64,000 nt of DNA, taken from contig CM033120.1 in assembly GCA_019321725.1 (NCBI GenBank), forward strand, positions 1,178,001 through 1,242,000, written 5' to 3'. The stretch is from Paulownia fortunei (Eukaryota > Streptophyta > Magnoliopsida > Lamiales > Paulowniaceae). The position numbers were made by a program, and so were the translations under genes. Positions within the stretch are counted from its first letter, which is position 1. Each line of letters begins with the position of its first letter. The notes under the pieces were generated by a model. It saw nothing but the letters and a program-made list of their open reading frames with translations, ran no database searches and was not told where the DNA came from. Positions 46,290 through 56,569 of the stretch are shown here, piece after piece.

Positions 46290-49242
46290 ATTGACTACAA
46301 GAATGACTGGATCGTAGATTCGGGCTGCTCAAATCATATGACAAGTGATAAACAAAAGTTGCAAAACCTGTCTGAATACAATGGAGGTCGTGTGGTGGTG
46401 ACAGCTGACAACTCAAGGTTACCAATAGCTCACATTGGTAAGACAATAGTTACGCCTCGATATAATTCTAATCAGGTGCCACTTCAAAATGTTTACCATG
46501 TCCCGGGAATGAAGAAAAACTTGCTATCTGTGGCTCAATTGACATCATCAGGCCATTATGTCTTGTTCGGTCCCCAAGATGTGAAGGTTGATCATAACCT
46601 TAAAATCTCAGAAACACCAACAATGGAGGGGCGACGATTGGAGTCAGTTTATGTAATGTCAGCAGAGTCTGCATATGTAGACAAGACAAGAAAAAATGAG
46701 ACATCAGATCTATGGCACATGAGGTTGGGCCATGTTAACTACTCCAAGCTAAGTGAGATGGTGAAGAAGTCAATGCTTAAGGGGCTTCCTCAACATAACG
46801 TGCAAACAAACACGATATGTGCAGGATGCCAGTATGGTAAAGCTCACCAATTACCATACAAAGAATCAAAGTTTAAAGCATAAGAACCATTAGAGTTAAT
46901 TCACTCTGATGTGTTCGGACCTATGAAGCAATAGTCAATTGGTGGCATGCGGTACATGGTGACATTCATTGATGACTTCTCAAGGTATGTGTGGGTTTTC
47001 TTTATGAAAGAAAAATCTGACACATTCTCAAAATTTAAAAAGTTTAGAGAGTCAGCTGAAGGAGTAGGAAAGAAGATTCGTTGCTTGCGCACAGATAATG
47101 GGGGAGAATATAACTCAAGCAAATTTTCTCAATACCTAAAAGAATGCCGAATACGTCATCAGTACACTTGTGCCAACACACCACAATAGAATGGTGTAGC
47201 GAGAGAAAGAACCGATATCTTGCAGAAATTTGTCGGAGCATGATACATGAAAAGAATGTTCCTGGAAGATTTTGGGCTGAAGCAATGAGGACTGCAGCCT
47301 TTGTGATCAACAGACTTCCTCAATCGAGGTTAGAATTTATTTCACCTTTTGAGAAACTGTGGAATATGAAACCTACAGTTAGTTATTTTCGAGTATTTGG
47401 CTGTGTATGTTATGTATTTGTTCCTAATCATTTACGAAGCAAGTTTGACAAGAAAGCTGTTAGATGTATCTTTGTGGGATATGATAGCCAGAGAAAGGGA
47501 TGGAAATTTTGCGATCCAACAAGTGGAAGATGCTACACTTCACGAGATGTAGTGTTCGATGAAGCATCTTCTTGGTGATCTTCAAAGAATGATGTTTTGC
47601 CAGACTCTAGAGAATTTGGAGACAAGGTGCACATTGTTCAACTCCAACCAATTTTGAATGAATCAAAAGATTCAGACAGCGATGATGTCGAACAAAGATC
47701 GACTCAGAATCCTTGGCAAACTGGCGTGTATCAACAATCAAATGAAGAAGGTGGGCCTAGTGAAATTGAGGAATCAACTCCACAATCTCAACTCTGAAGG
47801 TCAACAAGAATACGAAAGCCAAATCCCAAATATGCCAATGCAGTCATAGTTGAAGAAGTAACTATAATAGAACCTGAGACGTTCGAAGAGGCATCACAGA
47901 GTTCTGAGTGGATGACAGCTATGAAAGAAGAGATTGATGCACTCCAGCAAAATTAGACTTGGAATCTAGTGCCGAAGCCAATAGATGTGAAACCTATATC
48001 CTGCAAGTGGGTTTACAAGATAAAGAGCCGTCCAGATGGGTCAATCGAGAGGTATAAGGCTCGATTGGTTGCTCGTGGTTTTTCTCAGCAATACGGACTA
48101 GACTATGATGAAACTTTTAGTCCTGTGGCAAAACTTACAACTGTACGAGTTCTACTCGCGCTTGCAGCCAACAAAGACTGAAGTTTATGGCAGATGGATG
48201 TGAAGAATGCTTTTCTTCATGGAGAGCTAGATCGAGAGATCTACATGATCCAACCAATGGGTTTTCAAAACCAAGATCAACCTGAATATGAGTGTAAGTT
48301 GCGGAAAGCACTCTACAGACTGAAACAAGCACCCAGAGCATGGTATGGTAAGATTGCTGAATTTCTAATACAAAGTGGTTATTCATTAACACCTGCAGAT
48401 TCCAGTTTGTTTGTCAAAGCCAATGGAGGAAATCTAGCTATCGTGCTAGTGTATGTGGATGATTTAATCATAACTGGTGATGATGAGGTAGAAATTCATC
48501 GGACGAAGGAGAATTTATCAATTCATTTCTAGATGAAAGAACTTGGAGAACTCAAGCACTTTTTGGGATTAGAGGTTGACCGTACAAAAGTAGAGTTGTT
48601 TCTCGGTCAATAAAAGTATGCAAGAGACCTGTTGGAGAGATTTGGGATGCTTGATTGCAAACCTATTTCAACACCAATGGAAGTCAATGCCAAATTGTGT
48701 GCACATGAAGGCAAAGGGTTGGAGGATGAGACGATGTATCGACAACTTGTAGGTAGTCTCATTTATTTAAATTTAACTCGCCAGACATTTCATTTGCAGT
48801 TGGCGTTGTAAGTCGATACATGCAGAATCCAAAGAAGTCCCACTTAGAAGTTGTTCGACGAATACTGAGATATGAGAAGAGTACAATTGACTATGGTCTT
48901 TTGTACAAGAAAGGTGAAGGCTGCAAGTTAGTTAGTTACTGCGATGCTGACTATGCAGGAGATCATGACACTAGGAGATCAACAACTGGGTATGTGTTTA
49001 AGCTTGGTTCCGGAATAATTTCTTGGTGTAGCAAGAGACAGCCGACGGTATCATTATCAACCACTGAAGCTGAGTACTGAGCAGCAGCAATGGCAGGCCA
49101 AGAAAGTACATGGTTGATACAACTGATGAATAGTCTACACCAGTTAGTAGATTGTCCAATTCCATTGTATTGTGACAACCAGTCGGCAATTCGCTTGGCA
49201 GAGAATTCAGTCTTTCATGCAAGAACTAAACATGTTGAAGTG
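46290..49242 (+). pseudogene. copia-2 pol: protease, integrase, reverse transcriptase, RNase H start; broken
   Basis: Follows gag in frame. Protease has [12 protein letters not shown] with the catalytic Asp intact. The integrase shows [14 protein letters not shown] and [14 protein letters not shown] (zinc part), HSDVFGP and [12 protein letters not shown] (catalytic Asp residues). A one-base loss lies near the QNGVAERKN Glu motif. Reverse transcriptase has [67 protein letters not shown] and [11 protein letters not shown], all conserved. Stops lie near 46880, 46932, 47187, 47576, 47796, 47954, 48178, 48530, 48611 and 49078. Another base is lost near 48783. RNase H ([20 protein letters not shown]) ends at ARTKHVEV, where the solo LTR enters. 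Confidence 0.9.
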
Positions 49243-50942
49243 TGATAAGTGGATTTTATACCCATTAATTGAGTACCATTTGCTTAACTTTTTGTTTAGT
49301 TTTCAAGTGTTTTGTTACTTTTTATGCATTTAGTTTGAAATATTGTAGGTAATAGCATAATGAGGAGAAAATGGAAAGAAACATAAAACTTGGTTTAAAT
49401 TTAGAATAATCCGCTTTTGTTGCTATTGGGGCAATGTTCGTATTTCAATCATAACTTTTTGCTCCAATATCATTTTGACTTGTTTCTTGAATAATTGGAA
49501 ATCCAAGAGATTTATCTATAATTTTTATGTTTACCATGAAATCCAGTTCTTTCTATTTAAATGAGAAAAATTAGGTTAAATAGTCTACACTTGACTGAAT
49601 ATTTCAGGTATGACATATCTTGGTATTTTAGGTATAAATATTTTCACAGATATCATATTAAGTTGATTCAAGTCCCTATAGAAAGCCAAGACACAGAGGT
49701 ACAATTCATATGAAGATACTAAAAGCCAATTTATCCTTAAAATGGGTGAAAAATCAGTTGGAAGAGGATATAAATGCAGCAAAGTTTGAACTTGGACAGC
49801 AAGAGCAGCGCCTAGGCGCTGCAATCACTGTCCAGGACAGAATGTGCAGCACCTAGGCATTGGAAATCAGCGCCTCGGCGCTGCCCTCACTGGACTGAAG
49901 CATGCTGCAGCGCCTAGGCGTTGCAAATTGGCGCCTAGGGGCTGCCGGGCGGACAAGTAAGGGCAAAATTATCATTTTGCCCTATTTAGGGCATCTCCCA
50001 TGTGATTTTCAAGGATTCAAAAGCCTCCAAGGGTGAAAAGATCAGATTGTTAGAGAGGGAGAGAGGGAAAAAAGTAAAAACAAGCCAAGAAAAAGAAAGA
50101 AAGAAGAAGATGAAATAATTCTTCCATGGATTGTGAAGATGACATCTACAAGGAAAGAAACTCATCATCTTCCAAGTTTTATTTCATTTTCCTCTTTTTC
50201 TCATTAATTATGTTCATGGATATTGTTGAGTTATTTTTCATTTTTATCATCATGAACTAATATATTTTTCTAGGGTTGTGATGTAATATAATTATGATGT
50301 TTTAAATATTTGTATCAATTCAATTCTCAATTTATGTTCAAATTGAGTTTTCTATATTATTCTTAATGCTTTCAATTATTTGGCCACTAATTGAATGATT
50401 TGCTAATCATATTGACCCGGGAGGTGATATATGTGTCTAATTCTATGTGTAGAAAATCATAAATTGCATGTGAGATAGGAATATACTTACATGGTTTATG
50501 TAGTCTTATTGGATATCCATAGAACCTAATGAATTGTTGATTATTGTAATTCACATAAGAATATAGTGTGTTAGCAATTGATGATATTTTCATTAGACCT
50601 TGGGAGAGGCTAGTGGATAATTTAGGGATTCTCGACTATCACTTGGGAATTAAATTGAGATTGATGTGATAAATTATTCAATTCGGATTAATTATGGTAA
50701 AATCATAACCTTAGGCTTTTGAGTTTTTTGAATTTCATCATTAGTTGATTTTGATCATTAGTTAGTGTAGGTAGACTTCGTTTGTAATCATAATCACCCA
50801 TTTGCATTTATTCAAATAAAATTGGAGTTGACATAATTTCGGTACTTAATAATTCAACAATCCTCGTGGGAACGATAATTTACTCATCACTTTATTACTT
50901 ATATACGATAATGTGCACTTGTGTTCACGAATTTTCACAACA
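49243..50942 (+). mobile_element. 1.7-kb solo gypsy LTR inside copia-2
   Basis: Starts tgataagtggattttatacc, ends cacgaattttcacaaca, and is flanked by aagtg on both sides (49238-49242 and 50943-50947). Deleting it with one aagtg restores the copia RNase H frame ARTKHVEV-HYHFIREKVLQEE. It has no internal element sequence. It is the same family as the LTRs at 51758-53469 and 38199-39482. Confidence 0.93.
49807..49944 (+). repeat. cluster of palindromic AGCGCCTAGGCGCT motifs in the LTR
   Basis: The perfect 14-base palindrome at 49807-49820 is followed by four variants (gcacctaggcatt, gcgcctcggcgctg, gcgcctaggcgttg, gcgcctaggggctg) spaced about 30-40 bases. This is the only GC-rich part of an AT-rich LTR. 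It is a plausible protein-binding or secondary-structure region; function unknown. Confidence 0.75.
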
Positions 50943-50947
50943 AAGTG

Positions 50948-51127
50948 CACTACCATTTTATTAGAGAAAAGGTTCTACAGGAAGAGATTGAGATGAGACA
51001 AATCAAAACAGATGATCAAGTTGCAAACTTGTTCACAAAAGGTTTGAGCACTAGTAAGTTTGAATTGTTTCGTCGACAGCTCGGCGTAGTGCAGAGAATG
51101 GGAGCTGACATTGAGGGGGAGTGTTGA
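50948..51127 (+). pseudogene. copia-2 RNase H end, separated by the solo LTR
   Basis: Encodes HYHFIREKVLQEEIEMRQIK, TDDQVANLFTKGLSTSKFE and a short end GADIEGEC, the conserved C-terminus of copia RNase H, stopping at TGA in the first bases of the 3' LTR. The purine tract gaggggga is at 51113-51120. Confidence 0.88.
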
Positions 51128-51504
51128 AAATCAATGTCATCAATTAAATTAATAGGTTATGCAATTTGTGTGGACTCAAATTAATTAGGTGTTTATAATT
51201 TGTGTGGATTCAAATTAATTAAGTTTTTATAATTTGTGTGGTAGAAAATTAATTAGCTTAATTAAATATGTGGTGTGTATTTCATTTCTTCATCTATAAA
51301 TACCCAAGTCCCTAACCTTGTAAATCATCAAGAAGTGAAGAAGAAAATAAGACTAGTAGTCTTATATATAAGAGTGTAGTCTTGTTAGCTTTGAGTATTT
51401 GTGAGAACTGAGAGTTTTCTTTGTAATATCTCAAAGTTTAATAAAGTTTTTATTGTGTTTTCAATTTTAGAGTTAATTTCTTCTTCGAAAGATAAAATTT
51501 AGAA
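51122..51504 (+). repeat. copia-2 3' LTR, 3' end missing
   Basis: Follows the 5' LTR closely up to gataaaatttagaatt, then departs before the terminal ctcaaca. The next bases (gacattgaaagaaaataacg) resemble HD-Zip unit B near 12365-12390. Confidence 0.85.
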
Positions 51505-51757
51505 TTGACATTGAAAGAAAATAACGAGATCTTGTCATTTGTGTTAAATTTGCAAGTCATATGCTTCAAAATAACTTCAAGATTAGAAATATAATTTCCT
51601 ATTAATACTTCAAAACATGTAGCATGTATATGCCAACATAATTATAGAAGGTATACTACAATATGTGCATATCTAGTAAATGTGATACATATTATGAGCT
51701 TAACGAGACAACATTTAGCATTAGAACAAATTTTGAAATCATATGAGTATGATAAGT
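51505..51757 (+). other. spacer between copia-2 and the non-autonomous gypsy element
   Basis: The first 35 bases resemble unit B (gaaaataa-gagatcttgtcatt). The rest is AT-rich and unrecognised. Confidence 0.45.
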
Positions 51758-53469
51758 TGATGAGTGGATTTTATACCTATTAATTGAGTATCATTTATTT
51801 AACTTTTTGATTAGTTTTCAAGTGTTTTTGTTAACTTTTATGCATTTAGTTTGAAATATTGTAGGTAATATCTAAATGAGGAGAAAATGGAAATAAACAT
51901 AAAACTTGGTTTAAATTTTAATTAATCCACTTTTTGGTGCTATTGAGGGCAATATTTGTATTTCAATCATAACTTTTTGCTCCAATATCCTTTTAACTTA
52001 TTTCTTGAATTATTGGAAAGCCAAGAGATATATCTATAATGTTTATGTTTACCATAAAATCTTTTCTTTCTATTTCAAAAAAAAATTGGGTTAAATAATC
52101 TGCGCTTGACTGAACATTTCATGTATGATATATCTTTGTATTTCAAGCATAAAAATTTTCACAGATTATATATTGAGTTGATTCAAGTTCCTATTAAAAT
52201 CCAAGAGACAGAGATACAATTTATATGAAGACACCAAAAGTCAATTTAGCCTAGAAAATTATGAAAAAGTAGTTGAAAGAGGCTACAAGCACTGTAGAAA
52301 GCAAATTTGGACAGCAAGAGCAGCGCCTAGGCGCTGCCCTGTAGCGCCTAGGTGCTGCAATGTCTGTCTAGGACATAATGTGCAGTGCCTAGGCGCCAGA
52401 AATCAGCACCTAGGCACTGTCCTCACTGGACTGCAAAGTGCTGCAGCGCCTAAGCGTTGGAAATTGGCGCCTAGGCGCTGCCAACCGGGCAAGTAAGGGC
52501 AAATTGGTATTTTATGCCCTTTTTAGGGCATCTCCCATCAAGTTTAAGGATTCCAAAAGCCTCCATTTCAATTGGTAGAGAGAGGGAGAAAAGAGAAAAC
52601 AAGTCAAGAAAGAAGAAGGAGAAGGAGAAGAAGAAGAAGATGAGAGAATTCTTCCAAGAGTTGAGAAGAAGACATCTACAAGGGAAAGAAACTCATCCTA
52701 CTTCCAAGTTTTATTTCATTGTTCTCTTTCTTTCTTTCATCATGTGTATGAATGTTGTTAATTTGTATTTCATTTCATTATGAATTAGTTTTTTTTTCTA
52801 GGGTTGTGATGTAATTTAATTATGATGTTTTGAATATTTGTATCAATTCAATTTTCAATTTATCTTCAAGTTGAGTTTTCTACATTATTCTTAATGCTTT
52901 CAATTACTTGGCCACTAATTGAATGATTTGCTAATCATATTGACCCGAGAGGTGATATATGTGTCTAGTTCTATGTGTAGAAAATCATAAATTGCATGTG
53001 AGATAGGAATATACTTACATGATTTGTGTAGTTATGTTTGAGACTCCATAGAACCTAATAAATTGTTGATTGTTGTAATTCACATACGAATATAGTGGGT
53101 TAGCAATTGATGATATTTTCATTAGATCTTGGGAGAGGCTAGTGGATAATTTAGGGATTCTCGACTATCACTTGAGAAAATAAATTGAGATTGATGAGAT
53201 AAATTATTCAATTCAAACTAATTATGGTGAAATCATAACCCTAGGCTTTTTAAGTTAGTGAATTTTATCTTTAAATGGTTTCTATCATTAAGTTTAGTTG
53301 AATTTAGTTTATAAACAAAATCACAAAAATGCATTTATTCAAATAAAATTAGAGTTAACATAATTTTGGTACTTAATAATTCAACAATTCTCATGGGAAC
53401 GATAATATACTCATCATTTTATTACTTGTATACGATAACGTGCACTTGCGTTTATGAATTTTCGCAACA
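51758..53469 (+). repeat. 5' LTR of the non-autonomous gypsy element
   Basis: 1712 bases, tgatgagtggattttatacc to tatgaattttcgcaaca. It matches the solo LTR at 49243 through almost all its length. Confidence 0.9.
52322..52482 (+). repeat. second cluster of AGCGCCTAGGCGCT motifs
   Basis: A perfect 14-base palindrome at 52322-52335 plus five variants (gcgcctaggtgct, gtgcctaggcgcc, gcacctaggcact, gcgcctaagcgtt, gcgcctaggcgct). There is one more unit than in the solo LTR at 49807-49944, so unit number varies between copies. Confidence 0.75.
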
Positions 53470-53475
53470 AGTTTT

Positions 53476-53493
53476 TGGCGCCGTTGCCGGGGA
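53476..53493 (+). other. primer-binding site, perfect tRNA-Asp complement
   Basis: tggcgccgttgccgggga is the exact complement of the 3' 18 bases, including CCA, of plant cytosolic tRNA-Asp(GUC). It begins six bases after the LTR, as in Athila-type elements. Confidence 0.93.
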
Positions 53494-53672
53494 TTGTTTT
53501 GTTTTGTTAATATCGATACCAAGTATCTCTGATTTTAATTTGATTTTTTCTTGTATATATATTTTTATCTTTTCTCTTATTTTTATTTTTCTTTCATCGT
53601 TTGAGTGTGCCCTTGTTTATAATCGCAGGTATTTTCTCGTGTATGAGAAATGAGCAGAAAGTGGTAGACAAG

Positions 53673-54243
53673 ATGGCATATAATTCATACTATTGGCCAA
53701 ATGAATATTACATGATAAATCAAGCTTCAACTCAGGCCTTTGGAATTAATCGAGAAGATGCCATTAATGCGTTGACTGCTCAAGTACGTGAGTCATATGG
53801 TGGTTTTCAAGCAAGAACATAATACCAAGGGAGAAATCAATTTGCACCACCATACGTCAAGCATGCTCAATATGGGTGGAATTACAACCAGTTGCAAAAC
53901 TATCCTTTCTCCAATATTTATCAAGGATGGTCAAATCATTCTAATGCTTTATGTAGAAATGATGAGAATATGATGTGGCATGCACCTAGTTACCCACCAT
54001 TAGAGAAAAAATGAAGCCTTGAAAAAGGTTAGCTCAATTCGAACGTACTACGACCAAATCTTATTGCAAACTCAACCTAGTAATCCATCACAACAGATTT
54101 TACCTTACACAACTGAGGAAAATGAAGAGGGCGAAGAACATTGTGATGATAATTTACTAAGTGGGGAAGAGATTGAAACCATTTTGTGGATTGAAAAATT
54201 GATGAAGGATAAACAAGATGTATCAACAATCCTTAAGTTATAA
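53673..54243 (+). pseudogene. unrecognised gag-position ORF of the non-autonomous element
   Basis: The frame from MAYNSYYWPNEYYMINQAST through FGINREDAINALTAQVRESY stops at 53820 but continues in frame (YQGRNQFAPPYVKHAQYGWN, YNQLQNYPFSNIYQGW) to about 54012. A shifted frame at 54019-54243 follows, with an acidic EENEEGEEHCDD block and IETILWIEKLMKDKQDVS. The Tyr/Asn/Gln-rich part resembles linker regions of plant gypsy gag proteins, but no capsid or zinc-knuckle motif is present. Function unknown. Confidence 0.45.
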
Positions 54244-54562
54244 ACTCACAATATTTTTCGAAGCTCATTCGGTTAGTAGGTTGTGATCATCACTTGTTAT
54301 TGGGATGTTAATTTGTTAAGTGATGAAAAGAGGGAAACTGTCTTGTGGATAAAACAATTGATGAAAGATGAATAAGAGGTATCAACACAAACACCTCTAG
54401 TGGAGAATAGAGAAGACCAAGAAAATATTCAACCAAGCCCTTCTCAAGAGTCATCATGGGAAGTTTCTTACTTCATCTTTTACAAAATAGCAGGCCTATG
54501 TCAAATATTGTAGAGGATGATACGGGGATCTCATTGCACAAGTGTGAATTGAAGGATCAAGA

Positions 54563-54853
54563 TTGGGAGATTGCTTATTAAAGCACTATATGGTGGGAAA
54601 TGAAGGTCTACTTGCGGATGTTGACAAATCTATCCATTTAGATTTCATCATCCCTCATATTGAAAATGATAGAAACATCTCTCTCACACAAAGAGAACTA
54701 TTTTTTATCATTGGGCATGCACTCAATAATATGAAAGAGGCACTTGATCCCATGCCGGATTATGCTCAATATGCTTATCTTTGGGGATCACCTACACTTC
54801 TGGAGCATACAAAAGTATGGCATGAGAAACACTTATTCTTGGACCTCGGTTGA
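54563..54853 (+). CDS. unknown 96-codon ORF in the non-autonomous element
   Basis: Open frame starting MGDCLLKHYMVGNEGLLADV, followed by DKSIHLDFIIPHIENDRNIS and a C-terminal part with HALNNMKEALDPMPDYAQYA and YLWGSPTLLEHTKVWHEKH. It has a balanced amino-acid make-up for such AT-rich sequence and no low complexity, so it may be real or recently real coding sequence. It ends at TGA, 43 bases before the ttgggaggcaaccc hairpin. No family recognised; it may be the end of the same ORF as the preceding pseudogene. Confidence 0.4.
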   Translation: MGDCLLKHYMVGNEGLLADVDKSIHLDFIIPHIENDRNISLTQRELFFIIGHALNNMKEALDPMPDYAQYAYLWGSPTLLEHTKVWHEKHLFLDLG

Positions 54854-55915
54854 TAAAAGAAGAAGTCCGGCTGAAGACTATAATTCAAGTGCTTTTTGGG
54901 AGGCAACCCAAGTGTCTTAAATTTCTTTTCTTTTTATTATTTAGTTGTTTAATGTTAATTTTGTTATTTTAGTCTATTGATTATTTTTGTTTGTTTTCAT
55001 TTCAAGATCCAACTCAAGTTTGGGGGAGGATTTGTAAAATAAGGAATAATATACCACTAACTAATGAATGCACATACATCACTATTCTAGAAGAGGATGA
55101 TGATCAAGTTGATGAGAACTAACACTATTCAGGAAGTCTTCTATATCTTATCTTGCTTTATTTAACATTGAGTACAATGTTAGTTCTAAGTTTGGGGGTG
55201 GATGTATGTGTTTCATTTGATTTTGTTTATTTATAGCTTTTGGAAATTGATGAATGTTGTGCTTATGTATGTGCTTGACTCTTGTGGCAATTTTTATCTT
55301 TCTTGTAATCCTTTGACATATTGAGCACATAGCCTTGAACATTTGGATTTTCTATTTATTTAGAAAAAGTTTATGTGAACTCGATATTTTTTTTGCAATC
55401 TTATATAATTCTAGAACTTGTTTGATTGTCACTCGAGGCGAAATCCTATGCTACATAACATTAGGGAAGTGATTTAGGCTATTTTTGAACCGTTTGAGCC
55501 TTTCAAGCCACCCTATTTATGATGCATAATCCCTAGTGTCTCCCGATTGACTCTAATGAGCCATTTTCTTTGTCACCCTACAAATCAACCTCAACCAATG
55601 CATTTCTTTTTATCTTATATATTACCTACACTTAACTCATTGTTATTCTAGTAACATCATTTTGAGCATTGAAAGTGGTTTGAAAAAAAAATGGCAAAAG
55701 AGAGGTGGCGATTTGTACAAAACTCTCGGAAAAAAAAATTATGTCAAGAAATATGAGAAAAAAGTGCAACAACCGTTGTTTATAAAAACAAATAAGTTTG
55801 GGATGTAGCACTTCAAAAAAAATGTGAAAAAAATGGGAGTTTAACGAATAAAGTGGTGTAACAAATCAAAAGAAAAAAGGTTCATGAAGCTGTGAGATGA
55901 AAATGTGGTGGTGCT
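54854..55915 (+). other. 3' non-coding region of the non-autonomous element
   Basis: Holds the hairpin ttggg-aggcaa-cccaa at 54896-54911, caagtttgggggaggatttg at about 55014 and aagtttgggggtggatgtat at about 55189, both purine-rich tracts. A long run of tga/gaaaa-rich sequence reaches the copia-3 insertion point. No protein frames. Confidence 0.55.
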
Positions 55916-56430
55916 TATTGGAGTATCGATAGTATAAAATATACAACAATAGTACTAATTATAGCAAACTCCCAGAAAAGGCTGAAGAGGTCACAACGGT
56001 CTCACTTAAAACCCAATCTCCTTAAACAGAACTTACTATTAAAAGTACTATACACAGCAGACAAATACCCCAAAATAAGTAAATATTGAATACTAACAAT
56101 TAACAAAAGAATCCAGAATACTAAATGCAAAATTAAAAGACAAAAAGGAATAAGCACACCAGATTTGATAACGGAGTTCGGTCAACTTTTACCTACGTCT
56201 TCGGGCACCGCAACTGCGACAACTGTTTCACTAATCTCCCGAACAAATTACAACTTGGGTGAATTACCCACAACTTAGGATTTCCTAATCAAAGGAATTC
56301 CACAAATATAGAGAGAAGAGAATATTTTGGTGTGTTTTCAAAACAAAGTTTAATGCCTATTTATAGGCTAAGTAATCAAATTCCTTTGGTATACAACCAA
56401 TGTGGGATGAAAATAAGTAAAAAACCAACA
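55916..56430 (-). repeat. copia-3 3' LTR and purine tract
   Basis: 515 bases. The plus-strand left end is tattggagtatcg where the other LTR has tgttggggtatcg, so a terminal TG has become TA. The right end is aaaaaccaaca. A minus-strand TATAAATA lies at 56364-56357. The minus-strand purine tract aaaggtggagatt is immediately to the right (56431-56443). Confidence 0.88.
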
Positions 56431-56569
56431 AATCTCCACCTTTGCGTATTCTCAATCCCACTCGAAATTCAAATTTCTTGTTTTCTGAGCAAATGAAGTA
56501 GTCTTCTGTAGTGCCTCCAAATGCGCCTTTTTAGCGCCATCTCAAATGTGCATAATATTGGTCAAGTCT

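Larger units (their letters stand above)
44709..51504 (+). mobile_element. copia-2: Ty1/copia retrotransposon with intact gag and broken pol
   Basis: 5' LTR, perfect tRNA-iMet primer site, gag, pol, purine tract and a 3' LTR lacking about its last 20 bases. It interrupts the HD-Zip exon of unit D; unit B shows the empty order (cacaaccagataaatt). The 3' flank does not resume HD-Zip sequence and no target duplication is found, so the right junction was altered after insertion. A solo LTR of another family sits in its RNase H region. Confidence 0.9.
51758..55915 (+). mobile_element. non-autonomous gypsy element (Athila-like signals, no pol), 5' portion
   Basis: One complete LTR, a perfect tRNA-Asp primer site and an internal region without protease, reverse transcriptase or integrase. 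The internal part has short unrecognised frames, a ttgggaggcaacccaa hairpin and two gtttgggggtgg-type purine tracts, landmarks of Athila/Tat-like non-coding regions. It is interrupted at 55916 by copia-3; the remainder and the 3' LTR would lie beyond the window. Confidence 0.78.

Noticed and set aside
49243..53469. Reading the two plus-strand gypsy LTRs as the pair of one element with the 0.8 kb between as its inside
   Set aside because: The first LTR has its own perfect aagtg duplication in copia-2, and the sequence between is copia-2 RNase H and 3' LTR, so these are separate insertions.
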